DNA from: CAG-1031 sp964391735
Lineage (GTDB): Bacteria > Bacteroidota > Bacteroidia > Bacteroidales > Muribaculaceae
Length of the DNA: 15,957 nt
NCBI GenBank assembly: GCA_964391735.1
Contig: CAYMNF010000046.1
Location: 1-15,957 of the forward strand
Reading direction: 5' to 3'
In this document: positions 6,464 to 12,849 of the stretch, piece by piece
Numbering within the stretch: the first letter of the stretch is position 1
Layout of the letters: each line of letters begins with the position of its first letter
Translations under genes and position numbers: made by a program
The notes under the pieces: model-generated
Databases searched by the model: none
What the model saw: the letters and a program-made list of their open reading frames with translations, nothing else
Told to the model about the DNA's origin: nothing

Positions 6464-7182
6464 GAAGTTGCCTCGCCCGGTGCGCTATGCGCGCACGCCT
6501 GCTGCCCCTGCTTTGCATGGTGATGTTGGTGTTGTCCTCGCCGACGGTATACGCACAACGCACATACTCACCCAACCTCAGCTTCGGGGCAAAAGCCGGT
6601 GCTACACTCAGCATGATGTCCATGTCCCCCAAGATTGACCAAGGATTGCTGCCCGGCTTCACCTTTGGCGGAATAGTGAGATATACCGAGGAGAAACATG
6701 TAGGCATAATCGCCGAGCTGAACGTTACCCAAAGGGGGTGGCGAGAAAGCTATGAGCCCGGCGAGGACTTCAAATACTCACGCACCTTTACCTACCTGCA
6801 ACTGCCGGTGATGACTCACATATTTTTCGGGCCTAAACGCTTCCGCATGTTTGTGAATCTGGGCCCCGAGATAGGCATAATGCTCGGCGACCACATCTCA
6901 GCCAATTTTGATTACCGCAACGTTACCTCGGTCCCCGGGTATCCCGGTGGATACCGTCGCACGGCACAGCTTGACATGGATGTGAAAAACCGCTTTGACT
7001 ATGGCATCGCCGCCGGCATAGGTGGGGAGTATCGCATCACACCCCGCCAGTCAATTATGCTTGAGGGACGCTTTTACTACGGGCTGGGAAATATCTTCCC
7101 CGCTGCGCGTACCGACTACTTCAGCGCATCCCGCAGCATGTCCATTGAGATTACCGCCGGGTGGCTGTTTAGGGTACGTTGA
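6460..7182 (+). CDS. PorT-family outer-membrane beta-barrel protein
   Basis: The 240-residue product has a signal peptide (hydrophobic 14-27, cleavage after VYA at 30-32, mature start at Gln33). It is followed by a small beta-barrel with features common in PorT/OMP_b-brl proteins: SFGAKAGATLS near the N terminus, LQLPVMTHIFF, FVNLGPEIGIML, and a glycine-rich GIAAGIGGEYRI strand. Length is close to PorT of Porphyromonas gingivalis (about 240), a component of the type IX secretion system. However, 'PorT family' also covers many barrels with no secretion role. It overlaps the LysM gene by four bases (ATGA), so the wall-binding protein and barrel are probably made together. Met10 is an alternative start. 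The orthology to true PorT is undecided. Confidence 0.82.
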   Translation: MRSCLARCAMRARLLPLLCMVMLVLSSPTVYAQRTYSPNLSFGAKAGATLSMMSMSPKIDQGLLPGFTFGGIVRYTEEKHVGIIAELNVTQRGWRESYEPGEDFKYSRTFTYLQLPVMTHIFFGPKRFRMFVNLGPEIGIMLGDHISANFDYRNVTSVPGYPGGYRRTAQLDMDVKNRFDYGIAAGIGGEYRITPRQSIMLEGRFYYGLGNIFPAARTDYFSASRSMSIEITAGWLFRVR

Positions 7183-7243
7183 CACCGGCGAAAACTTTCG
7201 GGGGGTTACGGTTGTTTAGTTGTTAAACAAAAACCGTTTATTT

Positions 7244-8284
7244 ATGAGACTACGCACTATTCTTTTTGCTGCCGTGGCATTTGTGGGCAGCGTATGCGGG
7301 ATGCGCACCGACGCATGTACGCGTGTTGTATATGCCGGCCAGGACTCCCTGTTTATCGTCGGCCGAACTCTTGACTGGAAAACCCCCATCCCCACCAACC
7401 TGTATGTTTATCCCCGTGGCATGGAGAAGCAAAGCAGCTCACAGCCCAACGCCATCAAGTGGGTGTCAAAATACGGCTCGGTTTACGCCGTCGGGTATGA
7501 CGCCGGTGTGACCGAGGGCATGAATGAGTGTGGATTGGCCGTCAACGGCCTGTTCTGCAACGATGCTGTTTATGACGGTCCCGAAAATGCCGACAAGGCG
7601 CCCATGGCTCTGTCGATGTTCGTGGCATGGCTCCTTGACAACAACGCCACCACTGCCGAGGTGTGTGACGTCCTTGAGAAGGGCGATTTCCACCTTGTGG
7701 AATCCACATTTGACAACGGCACCAAAACACGCCTGCACTGGGCAGTGACCGATGCAACCGGTGAGACTGCCGTCTTTGAGTTCTATGGCGGCAAAGTCAA
7801 CATTTATCGTGGACGTGACCTGCACGTGCTCGCCAATACCCCGGCGTTCCCCGACATGCAGGCCATCAACAACTACTGGCAGAATATCGGTGGCAAAAAC
7901 TTCTTGCCCGGTGGCGTTACCAGCCCTGACCGTTTTGTGCGCGCATCATTCTTTGACAACAGCGTTGAAAAAACCGGCGATGCCGACCTGGGTGCCTACA
8001 TCACACGCTCAATCATGGCAAACGTTTCAGTGCCCTTTACATATATGATCAAGGGTGAGCCGCACCTGTCATCAACCCAATGGAGGTCATTGGCAAACCT
8101 GCGTGACGCTTACTACTATTTTGACATCATCACCAACCCGGGCCTCTTCTATATTGACCTGCGTCGTCTTGACCTCTATCCCGGTGCCCCGGTCCTGAAG
8201 CTTGATACCTCAAAGTCATCAGACCTGGTAGGTTGCGCCAACCATGCCCTCAAGGTGTCAAAGCCTTTTACCCCGATGTATTGA
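7244..8284 (+). CDS. Secreted choloylglycine hydrolase / penicillin V acylase family enzyme
   Basis: The 346-residue product is an N-terminal-nucleophile amidase. The signal peptide (about 1-24, ending RTDA) is placed so that cleavage exposes Cys25 as the new N terminus, the nucleophile of this family. Counting Cys25 as BSH Cys2, Arg41 and Asp44 (GRTLDW) fall exactly at Arg18 and Asp21. Asn94 (GMNE), Asn198 (LANTP) and Arg230/Arg233 (DRFVR) match the remaining conserved sites. The Trp after Asp44 is seen in Gram-negative members. The substrate may be conjugated bile salts, penicillin V or N-acyl homoserine lactones, and sequence alone does not decide. I start at ATG 7244 rather than TTG 7220, which would add eight residues before the signal peptide. 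It acts in the periplasm or outside. The 61-base gap before it shows no consensus promoter. Confidence 0.92.
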   Translation: MRLRTILFAAVAFVGSVCGMRTDACTRVVYAGQDSLFIVGRTLDWKTPIPTNLYVYPRGMEKQSSSQPNAIKWVSKYGSVYAVGYDAGVTEGMNECGLAVNGLFCNDAVYDGPENADKAPMALSMFVAWLLDNNATTAEVCDVLEKGDFHLVESTFDNGTKTRLHWAVTDATGETAVFEFYGGKVNIYRGRDLHVLANTPAFPDMQAINNYWQNIGGKNFLPGGVTSPDRFVRASFFDNSVEKTGDADLGAYITRSIMANVSVPFTYMIKGEPHLSSTQWRSLANLRDAYYYFDIITNPGLFYIDLRRLDLYPGAPVLKLDTSKSSDLVGCANHALKVSKPFTPMY

Positions 8285-8337
8285 TTCCTGAACACCCGTC
8301 AGCCATCACGTTTTAACCGCCTCAACCGTTTACTGCA

Positions 8338-9663
8338 ATGATATACGCCGATGTAATCCCCTCCCACAGCTTTGCCATTTGGGCGCTTGACCTCATCAAC
8401 AGGCTGCTAAGTGCTTTTGATTTGTCGCCCAAGAAGCATATTTTGGCCGGCGAGGTGCTGTACAGTGCTGTAGTCATTTTGGTGGCCGCAGCCATCGGGT
8501 GGATTGTAAGCGCGGTTGTTGTCAGGTTTTCGCGGCTACTGGTCAAGCACCATAATACACCCACAACGCGCGAGATGTTGCAACAGCACATCCTGATGCG
8601 TTGCGGGCGTGTTGTCCCGCCGCTCATCATGCTGGCCCTGCTGCCTTGGGCTTTCAGTCCCGGCACATTCATCAATATCATAACCAAGGGGCTGGTTATC
8701 TACACAATGGTGGTGAGTGCTTTTGCCATCAATGCCATCCTTACACTGTTGTGGAATCGCTTTAACGAGAGGCAGAATACCCACAACCTACCCCTCAACG
8801 GCATCCTGAATACCATCAAGGGTATTGTTTGGGGAATAGTAATCATTGCCGCAGTCAGCTACCTGCTTGACAAATCCCCGGCTTACCTGTTTACCGGCCT
8901 TGGCGCTTTTGCTGCGGCATTGATGCTGATTTTCAAGGACCCGTTGCTCGGTTTGGTTGCCGGCATACAGCTTTCGCAGAACGATATGCTGAGGGTGGGG
9001 GACTGGATTGTGGTGCCGAACACTCTGGCAAACGGAACCGTGCTGGATATGTCCCTCACAGCCGTTAAGGTCTATAACTGGGATAACACCACGGTTACCC
9101 TGCCCCCGTATACCCTTGTAAACACCTCGTTCCAGAACTACCGCTCAATGCAGGACTCCGGTGCCAGGCGCATTGCCCGTCAGGTGGTCTTTGACATCTA
9201 TTCTGTAAGAAAGCTTGACGACGGCGAGGCGCAATCCATCGCCGAGAAATTGCCGCTGCTGAAGGATTTTGTGGCAAAAGCAACCCCCGAGCCCACGTTC
9301 AATTCTGACATAGCCGCTATAAACGGTACGGTAAACACCAACCTGGGATTGTTCAGGGCATATATGTGCCTTTATATTAACAGCCGTGAGGAGTTCAGCC
9401 ACACCAGTTACACCATGGTGCGCATGATGGAACCGGTGGGCAACGGATTGCCGATTCAGATTTACTGCTTCACCTCAACAACAGCGTGGGTGGCGTACGA
9501 GGCGATACAAAGTGCCCTGTTTGAGCACATCACCGCCGTGGCTCCCTTGTTCGGGTTGATGCTGTACAACGCACCAAGTGGCGCAGACATTGATAATGTG
9601 AAAGTTATAGAAGGAGAACTGCCCATAGGCGGAGCAAAACCTGCCGCCCCCGCAAAGGCTTAA
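8338..9663 (+). CDS. MscS-family mechanosensitive channel (YbdG-like)
   Basis: The 441-residue inner-membrane protein has about five hydrophobic helices (roughly 38-62, 88-107, 112-138, 158-178 and 183-212). The last is the Gly/Ala-rich pore helix (GLGAFAAALMLIFKDPLLGLVAGIQL). The MscS beta domain follows, with NDMLRVGDWIVV, GTVLDMSLTAVKVYNWDN and PPYTLVNTSFQNYRSM. The YNWDN and NYRSM motifs and the length (about 415 in YbdG) place it with the YbdG/MscM-type branch rather than small MscS. The C-terminal cytoplasmic domain ends in an Ala/Pro-rich tail. It opens under membrane tension to release solutes during osmotic down-shock. The hydrolase gene lies 53 bases upstream, and a strong terminator follows. 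Confidence 0.92.
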   Translation: MIYADVIPSHSFAIWALDLINRLLSAFDLSPKKHILAGEVLYSAVVILVAAAIGWIVSAVVVRFSRLLVKHHNTPTTREMLQQHILMRCGRVVPPLIMLALLPWAFSPGTFINIITKGLVIYTMVVSAFAINAILTLLWNRFNERQNTHNLPLNGILNTIKGIVWGIVIIAAVSYLLDKSPAYLFTGLGAFAAALMLIFKDPLLGLVAGIQLSQNDMLRVGDWIVVPNTLANGTVLDMSLTAVKVYNWDNTTVTLPPYTLVNTSFQNYRSMQDSGARRIARQVVFDIYSVRKLDDGEAQSIAEKLPLLKDFVAKATPEPTFNSDIAAINGTVNTNLGLFRAYMCLYINSREEFSHTSYTMVRMMEPVGNGLPIQIYCFTSTTAWVAYEAIQSALFEHITAVAPLFGLMLYNAPSGADIDNVKVIEGELPIGGAKPAAPAKA

Positions 9664-9698
9664 AGCGCTGATTATTACTGTTTTAAGTAGGAGATAAA

Positions 9699-9741
9699 GT
9701 TGAATATCAGTGACATCCCACCACTGGTATTCAACTTTTTT
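9699..9741 (+). terminator. Rho-independent terminator after the MscS gene
   Basis: GTTGAATATCAGTG (9699-9712) pairs with CACTGGTATTCAAC (9722-9735), 14 base pairs with one G-U wobble and a nine-base loop, followed directly by six T (9736-9741). It ends the transcript carrying the MscS gene and insulates the next operon. The rest of the gap up to 9872 is A-rich and holds no gene that I can see. Confidence 0.93.
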
Positions 9742-9859
9742 ATGGGGGACGAAAAAAATTTTTACCGCATATTATTGAGTCTGAGCAAGTAAGGAAATCG
9801 AGCAAAAAAAACAACACAAAAAAGGAGGAAACGGTAAGGATTCACCGGGAAAATTTGTA

Positions 9860-9867
9860 TATATTTG
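9860..9867 (+). promoter_or_regulatory. -7 box placed for a leaderless transcript
   Basis: TATATTTG matches TAnnTTTG perfectly. It ends only five bases before ATG 9873. With the usual distance from this box to the start site, transcription would begin at about 9872-9873, on or next to the start codon. No TTG is found at the -33 position, so the upstream half of the promoter is weak or replaced by the A-rich stretch at 9800-9825. Confidence 0.5.
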
Positions 9868-9872
9868 CATCG

Positions 9873-10847
9873 ATGTTTCGACTTGACCGGCATATAAAAT
9901 TCCTTCTTCGTGAGCATGAGTGTGTGGTTGTTCCCGGCCTGGGAGCCTTCATCGCTCATTATGAGGGCGCTTCATTGAGCGCCGAGGAAGGGTATATCAC
10001 GCCCCCGCGGCGTGAGGTCGGGTTGAACCCCTCACTTACCCACAATGACGGGTTGCTGGCAGGCAGCGTTGCGCGCCGTGAGGGGCTCTCCTTTGAGGCC
10101 GCTATGGGCTTGATTGCCGGCGAAGTTGCCAAACTGCGCGCTCAGCTTGACCGTGACGGCCACTTCCCGATTGACGGGGTTGGTACCCTGTATAAGCCCG
10201 CTCAGGAGGGGCAGACACCGGTGTTTGTTCCGCAAGCTGATGGCTTTTTCAACGGCGCATACAACCTGTTGCAACCTGTTAGGTTGCCTGAGCCGTCAGT
10301 TGCCGCTGATGTTGACGGCGCTCAAAAGGTTGCCACCGGGCGCATCTTTGCCCCGTGGCTAAGGGTTGCCGCTTCGGTTGCCGTCGCTGTTACCCTGGGC
10401 GTAGGCCTGTTTACCGGCACCGCCGATCTTGCCACCTCGCATACCGACACCGCCTCAGTGATTCCCACGCGACAGATAATGTCAGTCAGCCACGGACAAC
10501 AGAGCAAGTTGGAGGAGGTAGAACCGGCCCCCGAAAAGGCGGCCCTGCAGTTCAAGATAGTTGAGCCGAAGGATTCACTGGCCTCCGTCACATTGCCCGG
10601 CCGTGTTCTGGACATCCCCGCCAACACCAAACGCTTCTATGTGGTTGTGGCATCGCTCTCAACCATGGGCAAGGCAAAATCATATATTGCCGCACGCAAC
10701 GGCCACAAGTTTATGGGTATTGTGCGTGCCGGGAAGGGCCGATACCGCATCTGCATGGCCGTATCCTCCACTTTTGAAGGTGCCTTGGCCCACCAACGCT
10801 CTATAAGCGCTTTCTATCCCGATTCCTGGATTGCCTGGGACGAATGA
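9873..10847 (+). CDS. CCDC81-type HU domain protein with membrane segment and SPOR domain
   Basis: The 324-residue product starts with a CCDC81-like HU region (about 1-130), opening MFRLDRHIKFLLREHECVVVP and continuing GLGAF, NPSLTHNDG and GVGTLY. One transmembrane helix lies at about 163-182 and a SPOR domain at about 252-322 (IPANTKRFYVVVAS, then AFYPDSWIAW). SPOR domains bind glycan strands stripped of peptides at division sites. The HU-type part would lie in the cytoplasm, so the protein may link a cytoplasmic, possibly nucleoid or cytoskeletal, partner to the septal wall (inference). I start at ATG 9873. The upstream TTG 9855 overlaps the -7 box and would add six unlike residues. It opens a four-gene overlapping operon ending in maf. 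Confidence 0.88.
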   Translation: MFRLDRHIKFLLREHECVVVPGLGAFIAHYEGASLSAEEGYITPPRREVGLNPSLTHNDGLLAGSVARREGLSFEAAMGLIAGEVAKLRAQLDRDGHFPIDGVGTLYKPAQEGQTPVFVPQADGFFNGAYNLLQPVRLPEPSVAADVDGAQKVATGRIFAPWLRVAASVAVAVTLGVGLFTGTADLATSHTDTASVIPTRQIMSVSHGQQSKLEEVEPAPEKAALQFKIVEPKDSLASVTLPGRVLDIPANTKRFYVVVASLSTMGKAKSYIAARNGHKFMGIVRAGKGRYRICMAVSSTFEGALAHQRSISAFYPDSWIAWDE

Positions 10848-11611
10848 CTCCTGTAAAAACCGCCATTGTTGGCAACGGAAATGTCGCCTGGTCTCTTGTC
10901 CCGGCGTTGCTCGCATCCCCCTTGGTGGACTTGCGTTGGCATGTTGTGCGTCATCTCCCTGAGGCATCGTCATCATCACTGAAATTTTTGCAGTCTGTTG
11001 AGGAAATCCCCGCTGATGCTGAGCTGATTCTGATTGCTGTCCCCGATGATGCTGTGGCCGAAGTAATTGGCTCCTTTGGGCAGCGTCAGGCCGTCATCGC
11101 GCATACCTCTGGCACAGTGCCTCTGCCCGCCGGGGCTGAAGGTGAAAGCTATGGGGTGTTTTATCCTCTGCAGACCTTCACAAAGGGCCGACCGGTTTTA
11201 CTCAAGGATGTGCCCTTCCTGATTGAGGGGAGTAATGAAAAGGTTGAGGGGCTTTTAATACAGGTTGCCCGCAGCCTTGGCGGCAACCCCGTCAAAGCGG
11301 ATTCGGCGAAGCGCAAGCGTATCCATCTCGCGGCTGTCTTCGCTTGTAATTTTGCCAATCACCTGTGGGGAAAGGCTTCAGAGATTCTTAGTGGGGAGGG
11401 TGCCGATTTAACCCTCTTGGGGCCACTGTTGCACGAAACCATCGACAAAGCACTGACAATTGGCCCAGCTGCGGCACAAACCGGCCCTGCCCGCCGCGGC
11501 GATGTAGCCACACAGACAGAGCACCTTGCGATGCTTAGCCCCAACGACCGTGAGATTTATACATTGCTAACTCGTTCAATAGCACAAAGATATGAGCAGA
11601 ACTCCATTTGA
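10844..11611 (+). CDS. Rossmann-fold plus DUF2520 oxidoreductase-like protein
   Basis: The 255-residue product has an N-terminal nucleotide-binding Rossmann fold (about 1-115). Its glycine motif is IVGNGNVAWSL (8-18), and its second strand ends at LILIAVPDDAV. It then has a helical C-terminal domain of the DUF2520 type (about 120-245) with YPLQTF, NFANHL and TGPARRGD. The layout resembles ketopantoate reductase and F420-dependent NADP reductase relatives, so NAD(P) binding is likely, but no substrate is established for the family as far as I know. It overlaps the HU/SPOR gene by four bases (ATGA) and the phosphatase gene by 20 bases. Its place beside kdsC-like and maf genes is common in Bacteroidetes (from memory). 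Confidence 0.85.
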   Translation: MTPVKTAIVGNGNVAWSLVPALLASPLVDLRWHVVRHLPEASSSSLKFLQSVEEIPADAELILIAVPDDAVAEVIGSFGQRQAVIAHTSGTVPLPAGAEGESYGVFYPLQTFTKGRPVLLKDVPFLIEGSNEKVEGLLIQVARSLGGNPVKADSAKRKRIHLAAVFACNFANHLWGKASEILSGEGADLTLLGPLLHETIDKALTIGPAAAQTGPARRGDVATQTEHLAMLSPNDREIYTLLTRSIAQRYEQNSI

Positions 11612-12116
11612 CCTGTCAAAAATTCGCGGCATAGCCTACGATGTCGACGGGGTGTTGTCACCGCAGACCATCCCCTTGGGCCCTGACGGGATGCCCGCGC
11701 GCATGGTGAATATCCGTGATGGATATGCCATGCAATTGGCTGCCAAGCGCGGGTTGAAGCAGGCCATAATCACCGGTGGAGATTCTGTGGCCGTTGCCCA
11801 ACGTTTCAACGGATTGGGAATAAAGGATGTTTTTCTGAAGGCCTCAATGAAGCGTCCGGTGCTTGAGGCATGGATGCAGGCCGAGGGGTTGGAACCGGGG
11901 GAGGTCGCATTTGTGGGAGATGATATCCCTGATATACCCGCTATGCAGGCGGTGGGGCTGCCCGTGTGCCCGCGGGATGCTGCCCCCGAGGTGCGCAACG
12001 TCGCCCTGTACATCTCGCCGGTGAACGGCGGATATGGTGTCGCCCGTGACCTCCTTGAACAGGTGTTGGCCGCAAAAGGTGAGTGGATGTCTGACATACA
12101 CGCATTCGGATGGTAA
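11592..12116 (+). CDS. kdsC: KdsC-like HAD phosphatase (Kdo-8-phosphate phosphatase type)
   Basis: The 174-residue product is a capless HAD hydrolase of the KdsC length and pattern. YDVDGVLS supplies the nucleophile Asp17 and acid/base Asp19. NIRDGYAMQL follows, then ITGG (Thr61), Lys87 and VGDDIPD with Asp110, Asp111 and Asp114 for Mg2+. KdsC removes phosphate from 3-deoxy-D-manno-octulosonate 8-phosphate during Kdo synthesis for LPS. Family members usually read ITGR where this has ITGG, and the loop before Lys87 differs from the usual Gly-rich form. A related sugar acid such as KDN-9-phosphate is therefore possible. The gene overlaps its neighbours by 20 and 7 bases, so it is tightly coupled within the operon. 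Confidence 0.87.
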   Translation: MSRTPFDLSKIRGIAYDVDGVLSPQTIPLGPDGMPARMVNIRDGYAMQLAAKRGLKQAIITGGDSVAVAQRFNGLGIKDVFLKASMKRPVLEAWMQAEGLEPGEVAFVGDDIPDIPAMQAVGLPVCPRDAAPEVRNVALYISPVNGGYGVARDLLEQVLAAKGEWMSDIHAFGW

Positions 12117-12712
12117 ACGCCTGCAATCTTATCCCCGTCCTTTCACACCGCAAATTGGTGCTTGCCAGCCGTTCGCCACGGCGCCGCGAGTTGTTGCAAC
12201 TGTTGGACATCCCCTTTGTGGTAGCCCCGGACCTGCACGTCAGCGAGCCTGAACCACCCGGTGTGCCGGCCGCTGAGTTGCCTGAGTTCCTCGCCCGACA
12301 CAAGGCTGCCGCATACGCGCAAATCATGGAGGAGGACCAGTTGCTCCTGACGGCTGACACATTGGTTATTGCCGACGGTGTTCCCTTGGGCAAACCCGCT
12401 GATGAGGAGGCTGCCGTGCGCATGTTGCACACCCTTTCGGGCAAAAGACATCAGGTTGTGACAGGGGTATGCCTGCGCGATGCCGACGGTCGCCAACGGT
12501 CATTCTCAGCCGACACGGCGGTGGAATTTGCGGCCCTGAGCCCCGAGGAGGTGGAGTTCTACGTCAGCAAGTTCAAGCCCTACGACAAGGCCGGTGCATA
12601 CGGTATCCAGGAGTGGATAGGTGCCGTGGGGATAAAGGGAATTGAGGGCAGTTTCTACAACGTTATGGGGTTGCCCGTGCAACGGTTGTGGCGTGAACTC
12701 ATGGAGTTCTAA
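12110..12712 (+). CDS. maf: Maf family nucleoside triphosphate pyrophosphatase (YhdE type)
   Basis: The 200-residue product has the Maf signature SRSPRRREL (20-28), Lys65, TADTLV with the likely catalytic Asp83, GKP (94-96), TGV and KAGAYGIQ. IEGSFYNVMGLP near the C terminus matches the YhdE branch, which hydrolyses dTTP, UTP and modified pyrimidine triphosphates to monophosphates. The YceF branch has a different motif there. Maf is linked to nucleotide-pool cleaning and to septum formation arrest in Bacillus. The start overlaps the kdsC-like stop by seven bases and is the only ATG available; it gives about 13 extra N-terminal residues compared with typical family starts. Being in one operon with a SPOR protein fits a division theme, but that is inference. 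Confidence 0.93.
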   Translation: MVNACNLIPVLSHRKLVLASRSPRRRELLQLLDIPFVVAPDLHVSEPEPPGVPAAELPEFLARHKAAAYAQIMEEDQLLLTADTLVIADGVPLGKPADEEAAVRMLHTLSGKRHQVVTGVCLRDADGRQRSFSADTAVEFAALSPEEVEFYVSKFKPYDKAGAYGIQEWIGAVGIKGIEGSFYNVMGLPVQRLWRELMEF

Positions 12713-12786
12713 TCGTTTCACGCTTTATTTCTGAAATTGGTCTGAAAATCTGTAAAACAGAGCAATATTACAGCCCTGATGCCGTT

Positions 12787-12816
12787 TTGTTATAGCATTA
12801 ATATATTGTAACCTTA
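12787..12816 (+). promoter_or_regulatory. Possible promoter for the large secreted protein
   Basis: TTG at 12787-12789 is followed after 19 bases by TAACCTTA (12809-12816), six of eight matches to TAnnTTTG. A start near 12821 would give a leader of about 29 bases. The 137-base gap is AT-rich and otherwise holds only a weak hairpin (CTGTAA with TTACAG) without a T run, so no convincing maf terminator is seen. Confidence 0.3.
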
Positions 12817-12849
12817 TCTAAACGCAAATAAACAGACACTTTACACTGT

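Noticed and set aside
7186..7205. Short inverted repeat after the PorT-family gene as a terminator
   Set aside because: The stem is only four base pairs around AACT and is followed by a G run, not a T run.
7220..7243. TTG start for the choloylglycine-hydrolase family gene
   Set aside because: ATG 7244 gives a standard signal peptide, and the extra residues add nothing recognisable.
9821..9828. AAAGGAGG as a ribosome binding site of a small gene
   Set aside because: No ATG, GTG or TTG lies at a working distance; the nearest ATG is over 40 bases away.
9855..9872. TTG start for the HU/SPOR gene
   Set aside because: It overlaps the -7 promoter box, and the family N terminus MFRLDRHI starts at ATG 9873.
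11636..12097. 153-residue minus-strand open frame opposite the KdsC-like gene
   Set aside because: Composition mirrors the coding strand, and the HAD motifs on the + strand are decisive.
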